Source of the DNA: Paralvinella palmiformis
Taxonomy: Eukaryota > Annelida > Polychaeta > Terebellida > Alvinellidae
Assembly: GCA_025642065.1 (NCBI GenBank)
Contig: JAODUP010000929.1
Coordinates: 1-64,000 of the forward strand
Direction: 5' to 3'
DNA: 64,000 nucleotides
In this document: positions 38,812-53,300 of the stretch, one piece after another
Numbering within the stretch: the stretch's first letter is position 1
Layout: each line of letters begins with the position of its first letter
Translations under genes and position numbers: made by a program
Notes under the pieces: generated by a model
The model's database searches: none
Told to the model about the DNA's origin: nothing
Seen by the model: the letters and a program-made list of their open reading frames with translations, nothing else

Positions 38812-40703
38812 TTTGTTGAGGATATTCCACTATCAGTTGACTATTAATGATACTTTTGACTTGCCTTGTTGAATTACTTACCATTGTATTGATGTACTAT
38901 TGGTTGACTGTTATCTGTATTTACTGAAATTTTATGTATTGTTATCACCAAGATAATTATATATTTTCAGATATAATAATGAGCAACACTTTCCGTGAAC
39001 CATCAGCTGCCATATATGTTGTCACACCTGGCTATCTAGGTAAGCAGGTGCGTGTGTGTGTGTGTGTTATAAAATGTCAGGTGCTTTATGTGCATGTGTA
39101 GGTAAAATGGTAAGAAAGAACATTTCACTTGTATTTCATTAAATGTGTCTGCTTGAAATTACATTTTTTATACAAAGTAACTTTAAGGTATTTCATACTG
39201 TGATACAAAATGGTATGAAACATATTTCGTCCCATTATAAATGTTTCTGTTATCCAAAGTTGCAAACCCTGGCCATAACACACTGTACATATGGTTTTTA
39301 TGCAATAACATGTCCTTGAAACAACATTACAGTTGTAGCCATAAATTGTCTGTGTTCATGTATTGATAAAATATCACAATGTTTCAAAGCTAAAGTATTG
39401 CACTGCAAGAATAATGTGTTATTTATAGACAGACAGGGTTGTTTTATTTAAATCATGATTTAAATCACTGCAAAACAAATAAAAAAATAATTTCAACACC
39501 ATCCCATGTAGTCTAACAAGTCATACTGATCAATTCCCCCAAATCTATGGTTGGGATGATCCTGGGAGATCAAAACAGTAGAAGGTGTCAAGTGAAGCCA
39601 CTCTGCTTCAATGTGGTAAATTGGATGAATTAGGGGTTGCTCTAGAGTTAGCTCTAAAAATATGACTTGAAGTCACTGACTTCACATGTCAAATCACCAC
39701 ACAGAACCATTCTGACTAAAAAACAAACATAATCCCCAAAATGTTTGTAGACAGTTGTGACATTTGATGCAGTTTGTTTACCTGTCAAAATTGGCACACT
39801 ATTTTGGACATTGGCAAGTAAACACATAAGGACATACCATTTGCAACAATGAGAACACATTGTTTTTGTTCAATAAAAGTATTAAAATACAATTTTGTTG
39901 CCTCATTTCTAGATGTTCCAGGTATTTCCTCTCAGAATGCAGTGAAGCTTCCAAATTGTGTATTTAATAGGGAGCAAGTATTCAATTCAGAAGCTCCAAA
40001 TTAAAGTAAAAATTAAACAAATCTGATTTAAACTTTTAAAATGTGATTTAAATTTTAAAATTGTGATTTGTTTTATTTGTTTAAATCCTGATTTTTTCAA
40101 CCCTGTAGACGGACAATGGGGATTGTCTTTGGTGTTTTATAATTAGTTTTATAGCTAGTGTCAACTTGAATTTAGGTAAATTATGAGCAGATCTTAGAAG
40201 AATATAGTCAAACTAATTGTGATCAGTTATATATGTTGGCACCTGGTGATTAAAAAGATGTTATGTCCACTAATTGACACTGGGTCTGCTAGGATGACTA
40301 TAAATTTAGCTGACAAATAAGATTGTCCCTGCATGATTTGTATATTTGCAAATTCAGAATATCAAGTAATCCAGCTAGAAAATATCAGTATGTTGATAGC
40401 TGTTGCTCAAAATCCCTGTTGGACTTTTTATTAAATGAAATTATTTGATTGAACATAGGCAGTTATTTTTATTTGTTGTAGTTTTAAATTGAAAATATGA
40501 GGAGGATGTCAAATTGTATTGCATAATAAATAACCCTGAAGACTATTAATTTATCAGGATAGAAAATTAGTTTATAAAAGAAAAACTTGATTTTCTGAAT
40601 TAAAATCTGCAGAAAGTTTTCTCCAGATATATGACCTTCGATTTCCACTCCATTAGCACCTGAAATGATACACAGTGATAATATGTTAAGAATGGTTGGC
40701 ACA

Positions 40704-40751
<48 letters not shown>

Positions 40752-43700
40752 TGTTGTCCAGTTTGGAACTTGTTCAAATTTGTGCCATGTCATAATCACC
40801 CCAAACTAATTAAAATGGTTAGTTATTGTTCACTTTTCTAGGGTGTTTCAAACTTACCTTCTACCCTTGGTACCATTTAACCTAATTACCATAAAATATA
40901 GTGGAAGCAGTTATGTAAGAGTTATTGCAAAGTCAAAGGCTAGAATATAATACTGCAGAATAGAACTGCAATTAAAAAAAGTAATAACCTGAATGTATAT
41001 AATAAATGAGAAAGAGTGAAGATGTTTCCAAAATAGTTCGGTTTTCTAAATTTAGAATATTTGACATCATTTTGTCTATTTTTAAATGAAGTAAACTATG
41101 TTCTTGTCTGTTTCCACCATTTCATTTTGAAGAATTAAATATGATGTTTTACCTTTTGACTAGCTGGATGAAGAATATTTTTAGTTACATATCTGTGTCA
41201 TGTAATACATGTTTTTAAATACTTCACAAGAAAGATGGCGTTATTTATGACATTTTTAAAAGATCTGTATTATCTCAAATGTTTATAAATTTTTGTATTT
41301 AATCTACACAGCAGATCTAGGATTTTAACCAGACTTTTTTATTTCCAGAGTTTGACATTTATCCCGGGAGAAATTGGGTGATACAGACAAATAAAGTCTA
41401 TGAGATAATGTTATACATCTATGATAAAGAGAGCCATAAGATTTATCCATCAAGTGTAAGGGTTGTTTGTTTAAAATTTATTTATAGAATTTTGACATTT
41501 GTAGAAACGTACAACTGTATCATTATTTTTGACTTCCCCCAGAAAAAAATGTGTTATTTATTAATTAATAGTCTCTCTCGCTCCCTCTCTCTGTCTCTCT
41601 CTTTGCATGTGCGTGTAGGGTATTAGAGTGGAGGCTGCTTTTCCACATGAGCATTTTGATGTTATATCATCATCTGAGAATGGAACATACCATGTTGTTA
41701 GAACTAAGCAGAGAGGTTTCACTACTTTAGATGGAAAACTGGATGCTGTTGTCCATGTGGTATGTATTTTTTTTTATTTTTCTGTTAAACACAAACATTT
41801 AGATCAAAGTTGGGGCAAGGACAGGACAAAAATAGTCGCTTACAATTAATTGACAATTTAGCAGCTACAATTACATGAATAATGTTTGTAATCACTTATG
41901 ATGACATGGAAAATAATCACGATTACAGTGTATACCACATTGTACATCACCCATATGAGAAGTTATTGCACTGATGTCACCATTAAATAAATACCATGAA
42001 TATTTCTAGAAGTGTATTTATTAATCAAAGTGAGAATTGTTTTTAATGTGTACATTAGTGGGTTCTAAGGCACGATCTCTTAAGTAGTCCCAGAGTAACA
42101 TTAACCTCATATGAACCTGAACTGAATCTGTTATATTGCATTCTTAGCTAAGTCAATTATCAGTTCAACATGTTTGTTGTGACTTCATCCCTTTGTTTGC
42201 ATCATTAATATTTTCGTCATGAGGCCGCTGGGTAAAAAACACAATCTATCCACTGCCTACACATGTTCAATACATTACATCAATTTATACCATGTTAATT
42301 AGGTCGACGATTTGTCCTGCAATTACCACTTTATAAAGAGTTTGTTATGTGACACAACATTTATGGCATGACCGTAGCCACTTAAGTCTGTGTAACCAAT
42401 AGGATAATAAATAACACATCAAACCAATTATTTGGTAGCTAATAGCTTTTTCAAATGATAATAAAAACGGTGACTTACTGTGAAGAAATAATAAATACCA
42501 TCAATTCTCTAAAATCCAAGAAGAGCAGCGGACATGATGGCATGAATACGTTACTGTTATAACATATAAAATGTGCAATTTATAAATCAGAAGATAACAA
42601 AGTTTTGCGAATTATTGACCAATTTCCCTCTTACCTAGCATATCCAAAATATATGAAAACATTGTCCACAAGAATCTCTATAGTTTTATGATGACTCACT
42701 CTTTAATGAACATCAATCGATATGGCTTCTGTAAAGGTCATTCCACAATAAATGCAGTTACTAAATTTACATATGATACTCTATGCATATTGGACTCTCG
42801 AAATTATAACCAATCTGCATTCCTGGACCCCTCTCCAAGGCTTTCGACGCAATAAATCACAGCCGTCTATGTACAAATTTACACTATTATGGTATACGCT
42901 GTGTTGTTATCAAACGTTCTAGAATACCGAATGGCCTAAATTGTGACATTGCATCCTAAAATAACATTCATCCGTCTATAGGTGATGTTGCCATGGAGTG
43001 GTTCAGGAGCTATCTATCAGAGAGAAAGCAATACGCTGGTCACAATGGGATGGATTGAAAAGTGTTTACTGTAACAGGGATCAGTATTGGGATCTCTGCT
43101 TTTTATTATTTAATATTAAGGTCCTCTTTGGTGCATCACCTGTATAATATTTACAGATGATACAACCATTTATGTATCCGCGAAAGATATTGAAGAATTA
43201 TATAAACTGTATAATATAGATAGTGAATCAATGGCTGAGTGGTCTTCTCAGAAACAAAGAACATTAATTCATACATACTAAAACTAGATGGTAGTACAGT
43301 TAGTCAAGTTAAGTGTGTCAAATTTCTAGGTCTATTAATTGATGAAACCTAGAATGGCAAGAACATATAAATATAGGGGGATTATAAGCCCTTAATAAAA
43401 TCAAGCACATTCTAAATAAAAATAATATGAGAATGATATACCACAGCTTAACCCTTTCCCTACTTAACATATGGTAATCTAGTCATGCAACACACCTGCA
43501 TAGATTAGAAATATTGCAGAAAAAGGCAATTACACACACCTTGAAAATTATTTATAATGCCCATACAGAACCTTTATTTAAGAATATATAAATTCTCAAG
43601 TTAAAGTATATAATTACCTTTCAACTTCCAATAGAAATGTATTCATTCCTTGATGTCACATTGCTAGAACCCCTAATGAGCATGTTCACTGTAAACAATA

Positions 43701-46700
43701 GTATCCACTCATATGAAACAAGACACCGTTACCAACCACATCTACAATGTAGAAGAACAGCAATTTTATCAAAGACCTTTATTTATCAAGCACCAGAAAC
43801 ATGATACAAACTTCCAGAAATGATATGACAGTTGAGATTAAAACATAGTTTCAATAGGTCTCTAAAATATTTTCTAATAAACGCTTAATGACAATGTTTT
43901 AGGCGAAGCACGTTTATTGAATTATATAATACACTAATTTAACAGTTGGATCAGCACACATGGACAACAGGCATAGACAGCTAAATATATAATCGTTTGG
44001 GCAACTGCACCTCCTCATATAGTCACTTACCACTCATATATTATTTTTCATTGGAGGTTACAGCTTATTGCTTGTCGGTTAGCCTGGTGGTATATACATA
44101 ACAGTATTTTATATGAATGTATAACTTGTAACATTATTGTGTATATTGTCAAATAAATTTACTAATACTATTACTACTACACACTGAGCAAAACTATACC
44201 ACAAATAACACAGACAGACATATTTATGACATCAGTAAACAATTCTCCCCCAGTGGAAATTGCAGAGTGAAAAAGAACAGAACCAATTATTCATAAGGCT
44301 GCCTTATATGGGGATCCTGCTTGTGGGATACTATAACATCATTAACATTTTATAATATCACAGTTTTGATCCACTGAAAATATCAAATTGCTGGAATTAG
44401 TCTTATCTGCAGTTTTTATACGATGATGATGATGATGATGTGCACAGGGTAGGCTAAATGGGCCGCGCAACCTCCGAAGGTAATGAAGCGAAGTCAGAGA
44501 TGAAACACCCTCCAGATATGCCCACACCAAGATTCGAATGCGGTGGTGGTGATCTGTAGCCCAACACGCTACTGTTCGATGCCCTGCAGTTAGATGCATG
44601 GACGTGCCCTACAGTTTTTATAAGGAATTGTATATTTCAGAGTAGGATGAAAATATCCAACGGATCCTTGTATTATTGATGTTACAGTTTGATATTGGAT
44701 GTGACATTCTAAATAATTGACCACCTTAGTAATAATGAAAATTATATCAACTTTGTCATTGGTTTTGATTTCACTGCATTTGGAAATGATCGTTTTCATA
44801 ACTTTAGATCGTGTAATCAGTTACCATTAGCGATTATGACTCCCCATCTCTGACTTAGTTCGAACAAGTTGATGACAACTCGTTCACCAAAGGGAACATT
44901 TCCTGGGATGCCGCTCTCATGCACTCTAAGCCACTATTTGTCAGAAGATGACCCTCCACCAAAATAATACAGATGTTTAGTAGTTCAGTTAGAATAGGAA
45001 CAATATTTTCTTCAATTTTTTTTAATTATTTGCTATTCATCAACAGAATGCTAGCTGGTTATAGGCTGAAAATACCCTATACAGTCTAGCCCCGCCATCC
45101 GCTACCTGTGAACAGCCACCAACTGCACCTACCACCAACATTTGATGAGGACTCAATTTCCTCCCATAATCCGCCCCGATTAATTAACTACTGCCAAAGC
45201 TTAGTCAATATGAATACCATACATTGCCATATAAATACCCCACTATTACTACCACATACTGACTGTGAAATGTTTCTGGTGATCTGTGAATTGATTGATA
45301 AGCTGTCAGGGTCATTAGGTGACGATCATGATGGTGTTGATCATACGATCGGCAATAGATTAAATAAAGTGATAGTAGGCGTTAACAAAGGATCAAAAGC
45401 CAAGTGTAAATAATCACCCCCAAGGCTGTCTGCCGAATATGCCTCCCCCACTCCAATGCCCCCCCACCACAATGCCAACTTTCAGCCAGGTCCCAAAGTT
45501 GACATAAAATTGAAGTTAGACTGTAATTGGAAAATGCCTAGATTTGTTTAATGGGGATGATTAAAATATTACTAACTGAATTTGTAAATAGAATAAAAAA
45601 TTTAAAGAGCCATTCATATTATTAGAAAGATTACATAATAAGTAAACAGTGCAGCACTTCACAATAAGGCAGCTCATCTGGATGTGGAGTGCTTCTTGTT
45701 GGTATTTGTATATTAAATATATCAAATATGAATACCGGGTTAATTTAGAATTTTGTGTATTGCACAGAGACTATGTCATGGAATATGCCATTAAAAGGAA
45801 CCAATACAATTATGAAAAGTTTATTTTAAGAAGTGGTGCGACTCTTCTAACACTATTTGCCTGTGCCAGCATCGTCTTATTTGCAGACTTTATTTGTACA
45901 GGTATTGCTCATAAATGTTAAGTAGCCTGTGTGCATTTTTTTTATTTATTGTGGTAACGTGTTATTTGGAAATATTTTGGCCAATCTCACTGGATGTTAT
46001 GGATACATGTATTAGAAAATCAAAATTTATTAGAATGTTGCATTCTAACTGTTGCCTATGAAACTGTGCTGTTAATAATTATTTGGCAGAAAACAGTACA
46101 GCCCTTTTGTTAGTAAAACTTATAATTTTGATTGCGTTTTCTGTACGTAATGATCTTTATTTCTGATGAAATACTGCTTCTCACAGACAAAAGATACAGC
46201 TATCAATACATGTTTCAGGATGGCACAGTACACAAGTTAGTTACAGCAGTAGAAGGCTCACAAGAGGTAGAGATTTATGACCTTGTCAGTGTGATACCAA
46301 AGATAGTCGTACTGCCTTGGGATGCTTCAGCTAACAGCCATTACCATTATCAACTCAGTGTAAGTATACCTGGTAGCATTCCCATGAGACTTAATATTTT
46401 GTTCATTGCATGATTATATGTACATAATGATATATACTTACTAATAACATGATATTTATTAACAGTTTGTTGCTGATATTCAGCTGTGAATGATTCAAAA
46501 TCTTCTAAAATTAAATGATGATAAAACAATTCAATTAAGTTGAATCCCTAATAACACTAGCATTACAGATTGGTGCTTCTTCCATTACCTGTAATTGGTA
46601 AGTAAAAAAGCAATGGGTTATTTTTGATAAATGTATGAACAAGTCGCATCAGTATGTCTACCTGCCTACTACCATCTTAAGAACATCTACTGTCTAAAAG

Positions 46701-47271
46701 CATTCTTCACACAGGAAGCACTTGTTACATCTCTTATAGACTGTTGTAACTCCCTGTTATATTGGATATCTTATTATAACATCAGTCACCTTCACCAAAT
46801 TTAGAATAGTGCAGCTTATATAGTGACAAATACTTTAAATATGATCATATCACCCCAAAACTACATTGGCTACCTGTTGGGCTGTATCCATTTCACCATT
46901 TTACTAATAACTTATAAATCTGTCACTGAAACGGCATATCAATACCCATGTGAACTTGTGTCCTTTAAAAAGTCTTTCTGAAAACCCAGGTCATCCAGTC
47001 AGATACTATTCCAGGTAACTGTGTCCTGACTGAAGTCATATGGCAATTGTGCATTTGGTTTTGCAGCCCTCACTTTGTAGTTGGGTTACAGTTGGATATT
47101 AGAAATATATCATGTCTTGAAAGGTTTTAATATATTCTGAAAACTCGCCTTTCCAAAGTTGCTTTCACCCATAAGTAATGATTATCTCTCAAATCTTTTA
47201 CTGGATTTTGTACCCTCATTTTATTTGGTGTACAGCACTTTAAATGACTCCTGCTAGTAAGAGTCCTTTAT

Positions 47272-47332
<61 letters not shown>

Positions 47333-50300
47333 TATGCCCACACACATTATTGGTTTCTTTGCTTCACAGGCAGTGGGAGGCAGTGGTAACTATACATGGA
47401 TGTCTGAAGACAGTAAAATTGGAACAGTGACAGCACGTGGTTTGCTAATTACTTCTAAAACTGTTGGACACAGTACAGTTACGGTCTGCGACATAAGGAA
47501 TCATGCACATTGTGACACAATGGAGGTATTTATCGCAGATCCGTCATCAGGATGTATTATAGCACAATAAATCTCACTTTGGACTTTGTCCAAAACTATA
47601 AGGTCTTAAGAAATCTAATGTAATCTTGAATTAGATCAAACACCGAATTAAAAAAAAATTATTCTAGTAAATCCTTTGTTAAGCTTGTATATATTACATC
47701 AAGCATAATTCAATGGTCAGTTATCTCTACTGGATTAATTTCATTATTTCACATTTTATTTACTGAACTTGTTCTTTAATTGTCTACCGTCAGCTTACAG
47801 TGTTTAGATTAAATACGTCAACATTTTAGTCAATTGTAAGCTGTCAGTTAAATGCTTTATGTTTTATGCTATTGTTGTTTTATTTTTAGTTTTATGTGTT
47901 GCCTCCGGGTGAATTAGAGTTCATTCTGTCACCAGTCGAAGCAGAGCTGTTGAGTGAATTAGAGCTGTCACTGGCAGTTTATGCCATATTTAGTAAGTAT
48001 TGACAGAACGATTAAGTGAAATTAGCTTTGGATAATTTCTATAGTTGCTATAAGCAAGCAGTATTTTCATAAAATAGATTCATCACTAAATTTTCATCTA
48101 ATTGTCAGTCACCTAAAGCTCTATGTCCGTAAAGATACTGTCGTCCATTTAATTGGGCTGTAATAATTAAATAGATGTAGAAAGCCCAGTGAAACATGTG
48201 TTTATGCACTTTTATGTGTGCACTTTGATAGCACCGTTATTAGAGCACTTTACTGCCTACATCCAGGTTACATTTGACATGAACCGAGGTGACCTGTGTT
48301 TATAGATTTTGGCTTACTAGGAGAGGATTTACAATAAATGTCAGGATTCCTAAGAGGATCATGACGTGTGTCATACATCTTGTGTCTGCTGTGTTTATAC
48401 ACCAAGATATGTTGTCAATTTATTCTAAAAAGTACTTAATTATTATGGAATCAGCTTATTTATGTCCAGTTTCACCTGTAATTAACTAAAGTGTAGGTTT
48501 ATGGAAACATTTCTTGAGATTGTTATAATGTGTTCTTAAAACTTACATTTTCTAGGATGCCTATTCTGATATATAACATTTGCAGGGCTAAAATTTCACA
48601 AAATTCACAAAGATTCAGAATAAACTGCTGAAATTGGGAACAAAACAAATGCAATTATTTTTTAAATAAACATCAACATTGTAAGCAATTATTCTGATTG
48701 TATATATAACAGTGTGTAATGGACCGGTGAAATTGAATATGCCATTCACAATGGCCGCATTGTTTTGTCAAGTCTGTTTACAACAAAGTTTGCACACTTC
48801 ACATAAATATTACATCTGACATACATTTAATTGACATGTCTATGGGTATATATTGTTCAACTCTCCATCCTTTTACCATATATTTGCACCCTCATAGTCT
48901 ATTCCTGGACAAAGTGAGGTGGCTTGTGTGCCTCAGTGACCCAGAGAGCTATCCCAGCAGGAGCTTTGGCTTCTATTAGTGACACCCAAGCTGGATATAT
49001 CAATGGTTAGAGGGTAGATTAATATGGACTACGGGTGAAGTAGCCCCAACAGAAATCTCAAGTGCTGAAGTTAGAGATAGTGGGTTGCACTCCATACTCT
49101 TAACAGACTACAATACGATGTATCAACAGCTGTTCTGACTACCTAAGTGGTTCCAGCTGATACCTTCCATGTGCAGAAGCTGAATAAACAACTGAACATG
49201 TTATCGAAGACTGCATTAACTTACAGCATTCACTCTGCTAAAAATAATGTGAGGTGGGAGAACTCCAAGACAGTTAGACATATTCAGACAACTTAGTGGT
49301 CAATTGAGAATGATACATTTAGTTTGTTTATAGTTTTGACACACATATAATTATTTATTTATTTTAAAGTGGGAATATAACATGAATACAAGTTGATTCT
49401 CTTGCCTCGCACAAAATGGATTTGGGAAAATCAACATTGATTCTTATATAATTCTAGCCCTTATTTATTTGTAGAATTGATTTGTATATTACTTGTTAAG
49501 GGATGTATTTTCTAGTAAATAAAATTTCTAAGCAGATTGTGATATTTAATAAGTCATGTCTTAACAATGTCTCATACTAGTAAGGGTATTTATGTATTAA
49601 TGTGAACTGATTGAAAACAGCAGACAAGTGCCATATGTAATGACTATACCACATGTGGCATTTTTCATAGGTTTGAGCATTAAACTAGTTTGTTGTTACT
49701 GAAAAATACATGTGTCTGAAATTGGAAATTATACTTACTGTATATACTCGTGTTTAAGTCACACTTTTTATACCCCGAAATTGATGCCAAAATCAAGTGC
49801 ATCTTATACGCGGGTCATACTAAAAGGGAAGGTAACATTTGGCATAATTTAGAGGGAAATACAATAATATTGTTTTTCAACCTTAATAATGAATAGATGA
49901 ACAATAAACAAATTTATTATGTGTGTTTTCTCTGTTGTCTTTCAAAGCCAGACTTAATCATGATAACCGCTATAATTATTTAATTCGATGATGGTGCTCT
50001 AATTAGTGACATGATCACAAAGACATGTCGAAATGTGTGAGTGTGTGTAATTGAACGGAACGGTAAATGAGGCCACCCAAAGAATGACCATAGAAGCCAC
50101 ATCAAAGGAAAACTATTACAGCAAACATTGTGTTAAATGGTTCAAAAGCTGGCACATGGAAACAGCTAATAAACTACTTCAAAAAGCATTACGGAAACAA
50201 ACGCACAGCTGCAGACAACCTGGAGTGGCCGTTGTTACGTATCATCACACAGCCTGGGATTAAATCAACCCAGCCATCATTACCAAATTATTCAAGAAAT

Positions 50301-53300
50301 GCTCTGTCAGCAATGATTTAGATGGCACAGAAGATGATGTATTGTGGGCCGAACAGTATGACGAATCCAACACTGACTCCGACGAAGAAGGCGACAACAT
50401 GTATGATGAGACACGAACAGATACAACAGATGTTCAGTGAAGAGAGTGATGATGATTAATTTTTGGGGGTTTTAATCAGTATTACTGATTTAAAACAGAT
50501 ACACCAGGTGTTGGGCAAACATTTATTTTCTGTTGTCTAAATAAAAGATATAGTATACATGTAATAGATATGATAAAATGACATCAATGAAAGAAGCTAT
50601 AATAACAACATTATGAGTTTTTACCCCCTGCCAACAATTATAGTTACACGAAATATATAATTTTTATTTATTTATGAATTGGTTGTGGGTGGGTGCAAAA
50701 TCTGAGTGTTTTGGTGCTCTGAACCAGAGAGCAGCTGCTGCAGAAAATGGCCACTAAAACATGTGCTTTGCCTAATCCCCCTGGTGGAGATCCTATGCTA
50801 CAGTACTCCCACCTGGTGACTGCTTTTAAAACCTATTTTTTACAAAATAAATCTTTAGCGCATCTTATGTTTGTCTACAGGGGGGTTTATTGGTCCTAAA
50901 ACAAGATGCATCTTATACACGAGTATATACAGTACTTATTGAATGAGATGTTGTGTTTGACTGATTGTTCATTAATGCAGGTAAAACCTATTTGGTAAGA
51001 AGAGCTACAAACAAATATTTATTTCATAGCTTACAAATGTCTTTATAGAAATAAATTAACTCATTATAATTGTATGGGTGTTGGTTGAAATTATTGAAGA
51101 TCTGCCAAAATATCCTATTCATATATCAGATCAGCTTACATCCAGTGATACTGTTTAATTGCACTAAATGAACAAAGATTGTTAACAGATCGTGTTATCG
51201 GGCTTGAAAAAAGTATTGTTATTCACAATACGTGTAGATATTTTCATTGCCAGTTTTATGTTTTCAGGAGGTAAACGCTTGACATTTAATCTCTGTCACT
51301 TCATGCCGCTGACAACTTTGCTGAAAGACCCCAGCATCTTCAAGTATCTGGAAGGTATATAAAAAATAATGTTTGATGTTAAGAATTAAAATAGGTTATC
51401 ATTAACCTTGTTCTTTTTATAAATATGTATTTGTTTCATATTTGTGATAGAACTGATTTTGTGATTATAAGAAATGTTTTACTAGAGGTGCATCATGTGG
51501 AATATACATTAAAGTTTTCTCTTCGCAACATATTGTTTTATTATTCTTGCACAAAATTAGTTAATTAACCTGATTGTTAGAGTTTTTTCTTTTAACAGTG
51601 ACAAAACCATCAGTGAAAGGAAGTTGTGCCAGTGTCAAAGTTGAGGCAAAAAATCTAGGTCATACAGAGGTCACTACAATGTACAAGTATGGTGAACATA
51701 AATTGTCAGCTTCTGTCATTATAGCAGCATACAAGCCACTAAAGGTATTCCATTTTATTTTCACTGTTATATCCCACACAGAAACAACTCTCAGATAACC
51801 ACCTTTGTCAAAACAAAATCTCTTTATACACTTCATCTTACATGGTTACTCACCGTGTAAGTATGCAGAATTGCAGATTAAAATAGGGATACAATTGTAT
51901 TGTGAACATAAATAAGAAACGTACATGATAATGCCGATTTAAAAGATGTTGCTGTTTATTAAATAGTTGACACTTCTTAGGATAGGATGGACAAACGCCA
52001 TGATTGCTAATTAATTATGGTATACAAATTATTTTTAAGTGCCGACATCATATAGCTACCCTGAAATTATCACAGTGGGTTAAGGTTTACCATTTGAGAA
52101 ACGTTAAATCACTCTTTTTCCTTGGCATTTTTATAGATGGGATTGCCTTTAGCCAATTTATCTCCAGAGTGCAGTTATTTGTAAAGACACATGCCTCTAC
52201 CTGTTAACTATATTTATATGTGCCAAAAACTGATCTGTGCTGAATAATATATGTTATTTATCCAACAGGCTATTGATCCAGAAGAGATGGCTGTTGTTAC
52301 AGTAGCAGCATCAAAAGAGATCATATTTGAGGGTGGCCCCCAGCCGTGGACTGTGGACACTTCAGGATATTATGAAAAAGGTAGCTTATGGTTTAACACA
52401 GGGGTTGGCAACCTTTTTGAGCAGAGGGACATATTGTAAAACTGGACTTGGTTGGCTGGCCATATGAAGCAGGAACATGTATTTACTGGCACATGGAACC
52501 CCCTTGCAGTGATTTCGTTATGAAGGGCATCGACGTGGTGAAGCATGGCCCCGTCTGCTTAGACAGCGGACTTCACAATAATACAACAAATCGTCATATT
52601 TGGTGTCCATCTCCAGTAGTAGTTGTTGACCCTGCTTTTGCACAAAGTTTATGGTTTTAATGACAACGTCCTGCATTTTCAGTGATTTTGCAGACATCCC
52701 CTTCTGCTGGATGATGCAATGTGTTTATATTAGTCTGATTATGATGCTTGCATTTGATCGTGCCTTCTCCATCAAAGCGATGACACCATTTGTCCGTCTG
52801 ACCATGCAGAGTGCGCTGTTGGTAGTTAATCCACAGAGCTACTCCTATTTCAAACCAGTGTTGTTTATCATCAGTTCGACCGCTCCTTGGATGTCGGCCC
52901 CATTTGTTTTCCTAACTAAGGAGACTAACTCCTCTGTAATGTGGAATTCATTGTTGATGCCTCTCATGAATATCGCAAGTTGTGTAGTATTTTTTGCATC
53001 TGTATACAGCTATACACTATAAATCTCTGCTCCCAGTCACCGTCATTACGAAAGATGGCTTAAAAAGCTACCCAGCTCCTGATTAGATGGCCAATTTGCT
53101 GAAGATTGCAGATCTCAATGACAAGGACCACTAGCCCTCTCTGCAGCAAAGGATAGTTAAACAGGAGTTATTAGTCATCTGGTTATTTTGATAATTACGC
53201 AGTCAATGATGACCGAAACCAATGTGTAAGTGGGTTAAAAGAGATGTGAAAATCCACAAATACTCTAAACTCCACAATGATGTTGTGGGCCAGACAAAAT

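Noticed and set aside
45108..45413. 101-residue plus-strand frame in NUP210 intron 9
   Set aside because: No similarity, no splice-compatible phase with NUP210 exons 9 and 10, and these already join cleanly.
52651..53022. 123-residue hydrophobic plus-strand frame that looks like a membrane protein
   Set aside because: Antisense of the hAT transposase fragment, whose motifs are clear on the minus strand.
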